DNA from: Edaphochlamys debaryana
Taxonomy: Eukaryota > Chlorophyta > Chlorophyceae > Chlamydomonadales
Direction: 5' to 3'
DNA: 64,000 nt
Assembly (NCBI GenBank): GCA_016858145.1
Contig: JAEHOE010000005.1
Location: forward strand, 1-64,000
This document shows positions 38,091 through 49,000 of this stretch, piece after piece. The notes under the pieces are model-generated. The model had not been told where the DNA came from, ran no database searches, and saw only the letters and a list, made by a program, of their open reading frames with translations. Both the position numbers and the translations under genes were made by a program. Every line of letters begins with the position of its first letter. Position 1 is the stretch's first letter.

Positions 38091-39188
38091 CTAGCTCCTG
38101 CCGTCCCGCTCCTCCGCGCTGCCAGGTTGTGCCCAGCACGTGTCCCCAACGGTCATTGCCATAGCATGAGCCCCATCTGCCGGGGTGTCCCCAAGGGTGC
38201 GTGGGCTAAGGCAAGCCGCTGCAGAGCGACGCAGCCGGGCGAGGAGTTTTCCGCCGCTGGAAGCGAAGGAGCGTTCCTCAGACACGGGCCTGCTGCTACG
38301 TGACGGCTCCGGGCCGACCAGGCGGCACTGGGTCGGCCGGAACCGGCTGCAGGCGAAGGATGCTGACGCGTCAAGCCCATTGCTGGCCGGCTCCAGCACG
38401 CCTTGCTTGCCCTCGGCCTCGCCTCGCCGGGAGCCGTCCAGAGCTTCTAGCCCAGAGGCTGAAGCGGATGACGACGCATCCGCATCTCCGCTGTGGCAGC
38501 TCAGGTGCGGGTTTGCACTGGAGCTTCGTACGTATTGGCTGCTGCTCGCCAGACCGGCAGTGGTGCTGCTCAGGCTGCAACCGCACGCACCTCCGCCACT
38601 GCCCGCTGTGCTCAGGTCAGACAGCTGAGGCGGCGGGTCAGGAGAAGAGGGCACAGGCGGCATCGCACAGTCCCCCGCCGCCGTGAGGGGCTGGGGCTCG
38701 GGCTGCGCCAGCAGCCTCGGGAACGCCGCTGTGCCAGTGGCCCCCAGCCCCAAGCAGCTCTCCTCCCGGACCATGCTTTCCGTGCGCGTGCCCGTCTCCT
38801 CGTCCTCGCTGATGGGCTCCAGGCTGCAGGGCCGGCCCTGCCGCAGGCGGCCCACACTCCTCGGCGCGCTGCCCGCCTTCGCCGCCGCAATGCCGACGGC
38901 CGCGTGGATTGCTGTGGCCGGCTCCAGCTCCACCAGGGCCTCAATCGGCACGTGCCAGTCCATGTCCACGCCTGTCTCTAGAGGGCTGGTGCTGTATGGG
39001 TGGGTGTGGGAGCGGGAGGGCTGCGGCCCTGCTGCGTAGCACCCCGCCTCCAGCACTGCAAGCGACAGCAGCTCATCCACGTCCACCGCCTGCATGGCCA
39101 GGATGCGGGCCATCGCCGAAGCAACAACCCCGGCGTGGGCGCTTCCGTGCAGGGGCCAAGAGGCTCGCCTGTGCCTGCAGCGCCACAC
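38091..39188 (-). CDS. Hypothetical Ser-rich protein or terminal exon, 365 residues
   Basis: The family is not recognised. A minus-strand frame runs from ATG at 39188 to the stop at 38091. A more likely start or exon entry is the internal ATG near 39113, which opens MARILAMQAVDVDELLSLAV, a helical-looking segment. Then follow a conserved-looking block (DMDWHVPIEALVELEPATAI), an acidic serine block (EPISEDEETGTRTES) and a long Ser/Ala/Gly-rich tail. Codon use matches the other genes. The start of the ORF coincides with possible 3' splice signals, so upstream exons are likely. The plus strand carries overlapping shadow ORFs. Function is unknown. Confidence 0.45.
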   Translation of the reverse strand: MWRCRHRRASWPLHGSAHAGVVASAMARILAMQAVDVDELLSLAVLEAGCYAAGPQPSRSHTHPYSTSPLETGVDMDWHVPIEALVELEPATAIHAAVGIAAAKAGSAPRSVGRLRQGRPCSLEPISEDEETGTRTESMVREESCLGLGATGTAAFPRLLAQPEPQPLTAAGDCAMPPVPSSPDPPPQLSDLSTAGSGGGACGCSLSSTTAGLASSSQYVRSSSANPHLSCHSGDADASSSASASGLEALDGSRRGEAEGKQGVLEPASNGLDASASFACSRFRPTQCRLVGPEPSRSSRPVSEERSFASSGGKLLARLRRSAAACLSPRTLGDTPADGAHAMAMTVGDTCWAQPGSAEERDGRS

Positions 39189-40785
39189 GCAAGCACAGGA
39201 ACAGGCGGGCGCGGATAGGGATCAGGCTGGATGCGCCGAAAGGCCCTGGCTGTGGACAGCTTGGTCAGCGTGCGCCCCCGGGCCCCCAGCGCGGCCCTCC
39301 CATGTCTTCACGACTGAGCGAGCAGTCAGCGCGCGCTGCCCTGCGCTGTCGGCACGCCGTTTCTTGGCGGGACACTCCGTGAAACTCCCGGGCAGACATA
39401 CAGCGCCGGGGTCACTTGTACTGCTACAAGCCCTAGTCCTCCAATGCTCAGGTTCTATCGACTGTCTGGTCGCAGGCAGTGCAAGGCCTGCTTGCCCGCG
39501 CACACTGGAGTTTCGGTCCGAAACGCTGCTTACCCCTCGATATGTGACGCCAGCCTGGACCTGGAAGAAAGCTGTTAGTTCAGCACCATGAGCACATTGA
39601 GCTGGAGTTGGCGGGTACCTGCGCGAGAGAGCATCGTGAGTAAGTTGCAGAAACAGCTGCAGGGCCTAAACGGAGAGCCGCTGGTCTTGCTGTGGTGCAA
39701 GACGCGGACCTGCGACGCTCCGTGCCTTAAGCACGCGGCGCTGAACTCCAGACGGACACACCTGGTGCGGACCGGTGCTAATGCGGACGTCGTGCTCTGG
39801 TCCTCATTGCTGTCTACGCGACGCAGAGCCTTTGGAAACCCAGTGCAGGGCAATGGCGAGGTCCGCGACGGTGCGAGCGCCAAACTGACACAGCCGAACA
39901 CGAGTACACGCGCAGTCGAGTTTGAGAACGGGTAGGTACACAGTTCGTAGTTCGTCTCTCATATTCTCGCAGCAATACGCCGACTATTCTGCTGCGCATC
40001 AAGGTCAATCCGATGGGCCATCACGTGCTGCACGGGGGACCATGGGACGCTCATGTCCGGGCCAACCGTTTCCCGGCCAAGCCCGGACGGAGGCGGGCAC
40101 GAGAGCTCGAGCCTGGATGGAGGGGCAGCGCGCAGTGCAGTGTGTTGCAGTGGAACTAGAAAGGCAACGTGGCTTACCCAGGGGGGGGACCGACGGGGGG
40201 GGACTGAGAGCTGTTGCCTTTTGGACTCCTCTTGCGCGGGGGGGTTGAGCTCTTGCAATGCAGCTGATGAGCACAGCAGGCATCAGTGGGCAGGCGTGCA
40301 TGGCGGGTTAAGGCATGCTGCAGGTTATCTGCAGTGGGCACGAAAGAGGAAGCGAATGCGAGGCGCGGTGAGGCGCGTTGGGGCTTCTGAATGCGGTCTG
40401 GGCCGTGTCCCAAATCAACGGAAGACTTTTCTCCGCCCACTCGTACTCTCCCACCCCCACCCACTGCCCGAATGTCGTCACAACCCAGACCTCTGGCCGT
40501 TACACCTTCGCTTCGCATGCTGAGCATGAAACGCCAAGTTCAGCTCACATGAAGACACAGCCCACGGCCCCACCCAATCGTTCATTGTGCATGCAACCGC
40601 CACGCGTCACCTAGACTCGCACCATGCACTTCCTCACGTCACTCCACCTTGCACCGATCTGCTGCTTGCCGCACAGCAGCCTTGCCGACCGGCATCAAAC
40701 CCCATTCACCCCGAGCACAAACCAAGCCTTGACCGCAGAGGCAAGAAGCACCCCTTGCACAGGATGCCAGATAAAGATCCACTGA
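39189..40785. other. Intergenic region without a recognised gene
   Basis: Short ORFs only. The right part should carry the 3' untranslated region of the minus-strand lectin-like gene (see the poly(A) signal at 40500). Any upstream exons of the 38091-39188 frame would fall near the left edge. No RNA gene or mobile element was recognised. Confidence 0.4.
40500..40504 (-). terminator. Possible TGTAA poly(A) signal of the lectin-like gene
   Basis: TGTAA, the usual green-algal (Chlamydomonas-type) polyadenylation signal, is read on the minus strand 282 nt downstream of the TGA at 40786-40788. Distance and orientation fit a 3' untranslated region, but the 5-mer could also occur by chance. Confidence 0.45.
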
Positions 40786-43755
40786 TCAGTGGATCTCGTG
40801 GATCTTCTTATTCGCCGCCCTGCGCCGCGCCAGCGCCCACCAGGCCACGCCCAGGCCAATGAAGAGCGCAAGGCCCAGCCCCGTGCACAGCCCCGCTATC
40901 AGCCCCGCCTGGGAGCTGTCGCTGTCGCCCCCGCCGTCGCTGCTGCTCTGCGGCTGGAAGCCCGCGGGTGGCGGCGCGTTGGGGTCGACCGTGGCCAGGA
41001 GCTGCGCGGTGATGGGCACCGCGATGCCGAACTCGGCGCGGAAGGCGGGCTCAAAGACGGCGCTGGGCTGGTTGAGCAGGCGGAAGAGGTAGGCCGCCAC
41101 CGAGGCCTCCGCCACGGACAGCGGGAGCGGCACCAGCACGCGCACCACGGCCGTGCCGTCCGAGGTGTCATGGAACACGTCCCGCACCTGAGGCCAGGGG
41201 GCGGAAAGGGGGTCGAGGGGTGAGGGGCGAGGGGCGAGGGTTGCGGGGCGGGACGCACAAGCGGGAGGACAGCGGGCAGGATGCGCGACCTGCATTGCCT
41301 CCAGACCCCAAGCAGCTGACCGGGTCAGGCACCGGAGACGAAGCACAACCTCATGAGCTGCTGCACCGCAAACCATCTCCAGACCCGGCGGGGCAAGCTC
41401 AACCCCAAACCCAGACCCCTACCGATGCCTTCCTGCCGCCGTCCGCCGCCGCTGCGTCGTACTCCGCCGCGACGCGCTGCAGCACCGCCGCCCGCAGCGC
41501 CTCGACGCGGCCCTGCTGCGAGGACAGCGCCAGGTAGTCGAGTCGGAAGCGCAGCTCCACCAGGGCCGACATGGGCCGCGCGGGGGGCGAGGGCGGCGGC
41601 GGGCTGGGCGGCAGCGGCCCGCGGCACACGTACTGCAAACTGCTGGGACCCGGGGCGGAGAGGGGCGGGAGGGTCAGGGGAGGGGGAGGGGCGGCCGAGG
41701 GGTTGTTAGCACGGGCTTCCGGGCGGAGAGGAGGATGCGGCCGGGAAAGCGGGTTGGGGGCGTGAAGGAAAGCGGCATGGGGCACGGCAGTCCCAAAACC
41801 CAGTGACAATTAGTTGCGATTATGTCATGCTGGTCAAGCCTTGTTGCTAAAGGTTTCTGTATACAACAGCCGGGCCCCCCGACGGCACGCAAAGGAACGA
41901 CGAACGGCAGAGACCCGTACGCACGCCGCAGGGGCGAGGCACACCGGCCGCACTCCTCCAGGCGCAACTTGGGTTCGAAGTCGCCCCTGCCCCGTCTCCC
42001 GCATGCCCTCCCCAACCTGCACCCACATATTGAGGCAGCTCCGCAGCAGTAGCCGCGGCCCCCGTGAGCTGCCGGCGGGCCCGAGGTACGGCCCGACGAT
42101 CCGAGAGGTCAGGGACCCGCAGCAGCCTCGCACGTCGGTCAAGCACGCGGGCTCCACGATGGTTATGACCTGGGGTCCGCGGAGCAAGCCGTCTGGGGTC
42201 AGAAAGCAGAGCAGGCCTTTACAGAGCATGGACGAAGCGGAGGCGGAGGCGGAGGCGAGGCCACCAGCCCAGAAGGGTTAAGCATCCCATCGTTGCTGGC
42301 CCCGTCCCGCCCTGACCTTACTTCCCAGGCCCACGTCCAACCACATTGCGCCCCACGACCGCTTGTCCCAGCGAGTACTTTCGCGCCTCGCCGGCCAGAA
42401 CCGGTAGTCAGGCGTTTCCTTACAAAGCCTCCCTGTACTGGCGCCCTGCGAGGCCGACGCACCTGGTCGGCTGGCAGCCCGTCGATGGGCGGCACCGCGG
42501 TGCCGTCCGTAAACTCCACCACCGTGCGGTTGACCCGCCGCACCACGCCCACCCACACCTCCGGCGCGAAGTTTACGTCCCAAACCGCCTTGTACATGTC
42601 GTACAGCTCCTGATTGTCCCGCCACGTGGCCAGCGAGTGTGAAGCGTCCTTGGACCTGGATGAACGTACATGGAGTAACAACGCGTTACTCCTGAGGTTT
42701 TGCTGCGTTTTTGCTGCTCAAGGCCAGGCCCGGGCTTGTAACGCTTGTTGAAAGGTGGTACGTCAGTGCCATCGCTTAGCTGCATGGCTCTCTGTCAGGC
42801 CCTCAAACACTGCCGCTAGTTCTCCATCCATCATGTGTACAACGGTAGCGCCGTTGCCCGTATGGGTGCTGGAAGGAGGGAGCTCAGCCCGAGACCTCAG
42901 CCTTATTTGAAAAGGCCTCCCACGTCAACCGCCCCGCGTAGCACCATCAGCGCTCGCACCTGCACACCTCCAGCCCAGTCGTCCAGCTGGCTTTGCTACG
43001 GTAACGGATGTAAGTGGCTGCAGGGCCATATATCGTCGCGTATGTCTCATCTGTTGGACGGATGAGCAGGAATAAGCGAAAGGTGGGAGCGCAGTTGGAG
43101 GAAGTTTGTGCAGAGATAAAGGCGCGGGCCATGGCAGGCCAGTGCCGGTCGTAATCACTGGGAGGCTGGACTCTGGCTGCCCCCTGTCCCTGTGCCCTGT
43201 CGCTGTCCGCTGGTCCTGTCGGAAATTGTGACACGGCTTCAGCTGCCCGACACCGCGAGACACTCACTCAAGGGTGGTTGGGGCGGGGCAGCGGGGTAAT
43301 CCGGAGGCGCAGGAGGTGGTGAAGGTGGCGATGGGGGATCAGGGGGTGCTGGAGGGCGTGGCGACGGTGGGGGCGGCCGCGGCGGTGGCGGTGGGGGGCT
43401 AGGGGGCCGTGGGCTAGGTGGGTCTGGGGAGGGCTGCGGCGAAGGTGGAGGGGGCGGAGGAGGCGAGGGCGGCCGCGGAGACGGGGGTGGACGGGGTGGT
43501 TGGGGAGGCCTTTGTGCCTCAACTCCTGAGTGGCGAGGGGAAAGTGCGGAGGAGGTCACTCGGGGCAGTGCCGACAACGGCGTGTCAGGGAGACATTCAC
43601 GATGCCCCGCTGCTGGCCAACAGCTCGCCTGGACACTTACCTAGAGCAATGAGTACCACAGCAGCTACCACCTGCCGCAGCAGCGCCGTGCGTGGCGCGC
43701 AGCGCGCCGCGGACGGCATGTTTGTGGAAGGTCGCCGCAAGTTGTGCCGCGTCAT
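40786..43755 (-). CDS. Proline-rich, C-type-lectin-like single-pass membrane protein
   Basis: This is probably a cell-surface or matrix-contacting protein. Exons read 43755-43641, 43525-43268, 43050-42960, 42655-42322, 42169-42027, 41642-41423 and 41187-40786, for 1,563 nt or 520 residues. The N-terminus has a basic segment and the hydrophobic stretch QVVAAVVLIAL, a signal peptide or anchor. A ~70-residue PPSPRPP linker follows, typical of hydroxyproline-rich algal wall proteins. Next comes a C-type-lectin-like domain: YIRYRSKASWTTGLEVCRSK, LATWRDNQELYDMYKAVW, EVWVGVVRRVNRTVVEFTDG. A two-Cys-pair segment, a short PPSPPPPSPP spacer and a helical region lead to a transmembrane helix (LIAGLCTGLGLALFIGLGV) and the basic tail ARRRAANKKIHEIH. 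The fourth exon could instead end at 42463 (gtgcgt donor), removing 47 codons in frame. Acceptors 41642 and 41639 form a CAGCAG tandem site. Ligand and metal sites are not evident. Confidence 0.72.
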
Positions 43756-45054
43756 ATTCAAGGCCAGACGTCCCTACCCTATTGTGCCGACGGCCCAGAT
43801 AACGCATTTCGTTTCAGTGTTAGCGCGTCAGTGAACATCGACGGCGTCATACTCCCGCCTGCTTCCAAACCAGCAGCCTGGCACCTCTTCAGTCAAGGCA
43901 AGTGTATGAGAATAGTCACTGCATTTCACAACACATTGACTTCCGGTGCCGTACGGCGTCCGTTTTGGTGTGAGCTCGAGAATCCCCCTCCGCCCCTCGT
44001 GTTGCCCAGCCTTGCCGCGCTTTCCGCGCGTTCGGGGCCGTTTGTATTCAGGCTACGTCTGCATCCCTCTCCCCGCGCCCCTCCCATACCCCCCGCCCCC
44101 AAGCCAAGGTGTTGCTGCACTTTGCTGGCCCTGCTTTTTGGGCTGAGCCGCCGCCGTCAGGCTCTTCGGGCGGCGAAGCCCCCCGGGATTACCCCGTGTC
44201 GGCGTGCGTGCGTGCGTGTGTGCCTGCTGGGTGACGGGCTCAGCTCTTTTCCGCCCCCATGGGGGCGCCTCGCTTGTCGCATCGTGCGCATTCGCTCCTG
44301 CTTGGACGGGGCCACAGGAGCTTAGCATCGGCAGTACAGCAGCGTCCTTGGTCCGGGGGGGATGCAGACCTGCTCGCAAAGGCCGATGCCTCTGGCAGTG
44401 CAGGTGTGGCAAAGCTGATGGTCCAAGCGCCAAGTCCGTCCTTCCCAAGCTCTGGTAGTATCCTCGTTTGGCGCCACATGTGTTATGAGGAAGAGGAATG
44501 GGGGCGGGAGGCAGCGATTAGGGGTTATTATAGACAACGGGGCGTAGTGCCGCGGTGTTGGCGTCGCATGATGTTGGCCGACGCAGAATGCCTGTGCCTG
44601 TGAACGGGGTACCTGGTCGCCGAAAGTGGCTTCCAGGCTGGGGGGGGGGGGGGGTAACATGGCAACAGATAGCGCAACGCAGGCGGGGTGCCGGATCCGT
44701 CAGGATGGGAGACCGAGCAGACCGAGGACGAGACTGCGGAGGAGCTGCTGCCTGTGTGGCGTAGGGGGAGGGGGGGCGGAGGGTCGGAGGGAGGGAGGCC
44801 GGAGGAACGGGGATGCCTAGATGCAAGCCAGAGCTCACCAGCGCCTACCTCATATGCCCAGCCACTGCACTGCACACCACTTGCGGTCCCAAAACTGCTA
44901 TCGCGCTTGGCTTCGCGTCTCCGGCTTTGCAGAGAGCGCTTCCATCACGTAACCGTCGCGTGCAGCTCAGACCCACAAGCCACGGCCTGTCGTTGAGCAT
45001 TAATTGACGATGGTATAAGGCGCACCTGCCGCGGAAGCGCACTGGTGTTGCAAC
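43756..45054. promoter_or_regulatory. Divergent intergenic region between lectin-like and kinase genes
   Basis: The lectin-like gene starts at 43755 (minus) and the kinase gene at 45055 (plus), so both promoters should lie in this ~1.3-kb region. It holds a C-rich stretch (43985-44110), a gtgcgtgcgtgcgtgtgtg run near 44205 and a G homopolymer near 44640-44655. It also holds a 28-nt element shared with 55375-55402. No separate gene is supported. Confidence 0.45.
44111..44138 (+). repeat. 28-nt element shared with 55375-55402
   Basis: It is identical at 26 of 28 positions to the element at 55375-55402, including a 22-nt perfect core around tttgctggccctgc. Both copies follow a C-rich stretch and lie about 0.95 kb upstream of a plus-strand start codon (45055 and 56352). 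The function is unknown. Confidence 0.6.
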
Positions 45055-46062
45055 ATGGCACCTTCGTCGTCTCGGCCGGGCAGTCCCGCTCTGGGGCCGT
45101 CGCCCATCGTCGCGGAATGCGAAGAAGCGGAGGCAGGACCCGCACTTGACATTGTGGACGTAAGTGCCCGGCGTTCGCGTCCATTCGGCATCACTCTCTA
45201 GCGCGAAGCCCGCAATTCCGGTGTCTAGTGCTGTGCACCGCAACTCCATGATGTCACCATGGGCGTCCGCCCCCCTTGGCGTGGGGGTGCGACCGTTCTT
45301 GGTCAAGGATGCACATTTGTGCCTGCGACTTCGCTCGAGTCCCAGGTCTCTCCAGCCATTTAGCGGTGTCTTAGGCGCAGCTATGCACCGTCGTCGTGGC
45401 TGCGGGCGCCCGCGTCAACCCGCCAACCCCTTTGCCTCAACCCGCAGGCTCCCACGCCGCCCTCTTCGCACTCCCGCCCCGAGCGGCTGGCCGTTCTAGA
45501 GGATCTCCGCGATGGCACCACCCCCATTGAGCTGGACTTCGACCTCCAGCGCTCATCACAGCCCGCTGCCGCTCGGCTGCACGGCGGCCGGCGTGAGGGC
45601 GAGGCGCCGCTGCCGGGCGTGACTGCAATCGCCCCGCCTCCTCCACCTCCACGCCAGCGGCAGGCCCCCGCTTGGCTGAAGAGCAGCGCAGCAGCGAGCG
45701 CGTCCGGAGCTGCGTCTGCACTTCGTGCTACACGAAGCGGTGCTACACATGCTGCGGGGGCTGTGGCGAACGGTGCTTCGGCCGGGGCGCGGGCGGTCGC
45801 CTCGGGCGGCGCAGCAGCAGGGCGGGCCGTGGCGGCAGCTGCGGGGGCTTCAGCGGGCGCTGCTAGGGCCGCGGCAAGTGCCACGGCAGGTGCCGGCGTG
45901 GCTGTGGGGCGGAGCGTTGGGCGGCAGCTGAGGCTGAGCGTCTGCAAGGTCGGCAGCGGCGCAGGCGCGGCCGCTGCTGGTGTCCGGGCTGCTGGGTCCC
46001 GGCTCAGGAGGGTCAGGCTTGCACTGCCCAAGCGGGCTCCCCGGCCCAGCGCTACCACCGCG

Positions 46063-46094
<32 letters not shown>

Positions 46095-49000
46095 AGCCCC
46101 AGCATCCTCCACGCCGACTGTGGCAGCTCCTGTGCCCGTGGTGGAGCTGCAGCCCGCCCGGCCAGTGCTCCAGTTCCGGAGCATCCCTGCCGCGGTCTCG
46201 CCTCCGCCTGCGGACCCTCCTCCCGTGGAACCAAGCGCTGCGGCTCCATTCGATGCCGCGACGGCCACGCCCGTTCCCGCCCTCCTCACCTCCTCCTCAT
46301 CCGCCTCTTCCATCAGCCCCGGGCGAGGGGCGAGGGCGCCCTCGCGTAGGCGCGCGCACCGTGGGCCCGCTTCGGCATCTCAGCACGGCGTCGTGGGACG
46401 GCTGCTGGGGGCGCCAGCCTGGCTGGCCCTTGGGGCCTGCAGGGGCGTTCTGGGCGTGGGGCGCTACTCGGCTGCTGCAGTATTGTGCGCCTTCTTCCCG
46501 CGGGGCTGCAAGCTGCTGGTGAGTGGTTGTGGCGTCCCCAGGCGGATGACAGGGCCTGGGATGGAGGGGCGGCAACGGACTGCCAGGGTGGGTTTGCAGA
46601 GGCACCCGTCGGCAGCTTGGCGGTGCTTGGTCCTGCGGGCGGGCGCCGTGGTGATATCAGGATAGCGGCCGCTGGCCTGCCTGACCCATGATCCGCAGCA
46701 AGCCATGCATCCCTCCATACTCTCCACTCCACGCGCAGGGCGCGGCGGCTCTGCTCTCTGGCCCCACCGTGCCGCTGCTGGGTGTGGCCTCGCCCGTGCC
46801 CGCGGGTCCGCTGCGCCTCGCCCTGGCCCCCCTGGCGCCCCTGCGCGGCCCCTTCGCCGCCTTCGCTGTGGCCCGGGTGCTTGGGCCGCTGCTGGCGCCC
46901 GCCGTGTGGCGCAACGTCATGTACTGGCAGCGCACCCTGCCCATCATGGCGCGGTGGGGCCGTGCGGAGGGTTCTAGTGGGGTAGAGGGCGGCAGTAAAT
47001 GGGCTTGGCAGGCGCTGGGCGGGCCTGGTGTCGGAGACCGTGAAGAGTGTTCCGAGCGGGCACGAGACGTTCACCAGCTGTATCCTTATGAGTCATGGCC
47101 TGCGCATGTCTTTTGTAGACAGCTCGAGCATGTGTTGAGCTGTCCGCTTGGGCCCCTGCAGGTACGTGCTGACCAGCAAGCGCGCCAAGCGGTTGCAGCG
47201 CGCCGGCCGGCACGAGGCTGCCGAGGAGGCGTGGGCGCAGCAGCACGAGCGGGGCGCGGGGGAGATCTTCGACATGCTGGCGGAGCTGAAGGTGAGAGGG
47301 AGCAGCTATTGTGGGAGGCGACGAGATGGCGGTGGGGGCCGTGACACGCAGCGTTGCCGGGGGCGGTGGCGGCAACCGGGCGGTTTCCGACTCGGCGGCA
47401 GGCAGGCTTGGCCGATTGTTCTTCAATACATTGCTTCCCTGGCCCCCCACCGCCTCCGCCAGGGCTTCTACCTCAAGCTGGGGCAGATCCTGGCCTCCAA
47501 GACTGACATGCTGCCGCAGCCGTACACGGAGTCCCTGTCGCGCCTACTGGACCGCCTGCCGCCCGCGCCCTTCGCTTCCGTGCGGAGGACCATCCGTGCG
47601 GAGCTCGGGGCACCCCCAGAGGCGCTGTTCAGGGAGCTGGACCCCTTCCCGCTGGCCTCGGCCACCATTGCCCAGGTCCGAGGGTGCGCCTTGGCCCTGC
47701 AGCTCCCTTCTGCTTCCTCTCACCCTGCCACGGAGGCTCCGCCTCATCGCGCCCCCTCGCGTCCCACGCTCTTCCCCTCGCCCTGACCCCGACCGCGTGG
47801 GCCCGGCTGCCGCGCAGGTGCACAAGGGCTCGCTGCTGGACGGCACGCCCGTGGTGGTCAAGGTGCAGCACGGGCACGCGCGGGCCATGATGCGGCAGGA
47901 CCTGGCCAACCTGGCGGCCATGTCCCGGCTCATGGAGGCCGCGGGGCTGCAGCTGGGCTTCGACCACGGATCGCTGGTGCGCGAGTACAACATACAGGTG
48001 CGCGCGAACTACGGGGGCATCGGCCTCTCCTGAATACCGATATGCATCGTGGAGGGCACAGAGGCAGAGGCAGAGCATCGCCGCGTGTGTAGGGTAGCCC
48101 CCGGTTCGGCACCCGCAGGTTGCATTGGGGTTGCAGTAGGCATGCGGGGCGGGGCTGTGTGCGCATAAGCACGCGCGTGACGCCAGCATCCCTTGGAACT
48201 CACTTCCCTTCCCTTCCCGTCCTTTCCTTCTGCTTCCTCGGGGCCCCAGGTGCCGCTGGAGTTCGACTTCCTTCGCGAGGCGCGTGTGGCCACCGCCGTG
48301 CGCTCCTCCCTGGAGGCCGCGTCCGCGTCCTTCCCGGCGCTGCGGCGCGTGGTGGTGCCGGCCATGGTGCCCTCGCACTCCACGCCCCGCCTGCTCACCA
48401 TGGAGTACCTGGACGGGGTGCCGCTGCTGGACATTGCGGGCATGGACGTGGTGGGGCGGGGCGGGGGGACGCAAGCGTGCCCGTGAAGCAGGAGGCTGCA
48501 CCGAAGGCCTGGAGGGTGCAGAATCCAACCTGTTCCGGAGCATGGACGTGGGTGGGGGCTGAGGACTGGCCGCAGGCTGCGGGGCTTGCGGAAGTTAAGG
48601 AGAGACATGCCTCGGCATCCTCCCGCAGGTGGTTCGTCACGGGCTGATGACGTCGCTCATCCTGGCGTACGGCGTCATGATCCTGCGGGACGGGCTCTTC
48701 CACTCGGACCCGTAAGCCGGCGGGGTTCTGGTCCCTGAGCTATGCAACGCATCGTGGGTCTGCCAGTAACCTGCGTGATCGGGGACCCTGTCCGTGCGCC
48801 GGGTACTTCGACAGACGGTGAAGCGCGGTCCACACTGTCCGCCCGGCAATGCCTTCCTCGCAGGCACCCGGGCAACGTGATGGCGCTTCGCCGCCGCCGT
48901 CCGGCCGCCGCCAACGGATTGCTGCAGGGCGGCAGCGGCGGCAGCAGCCGGCGCGGCAGCGAGGAGCTGCCCCAGTGGGAGTCGGGGGAGCTGCAGGTGG

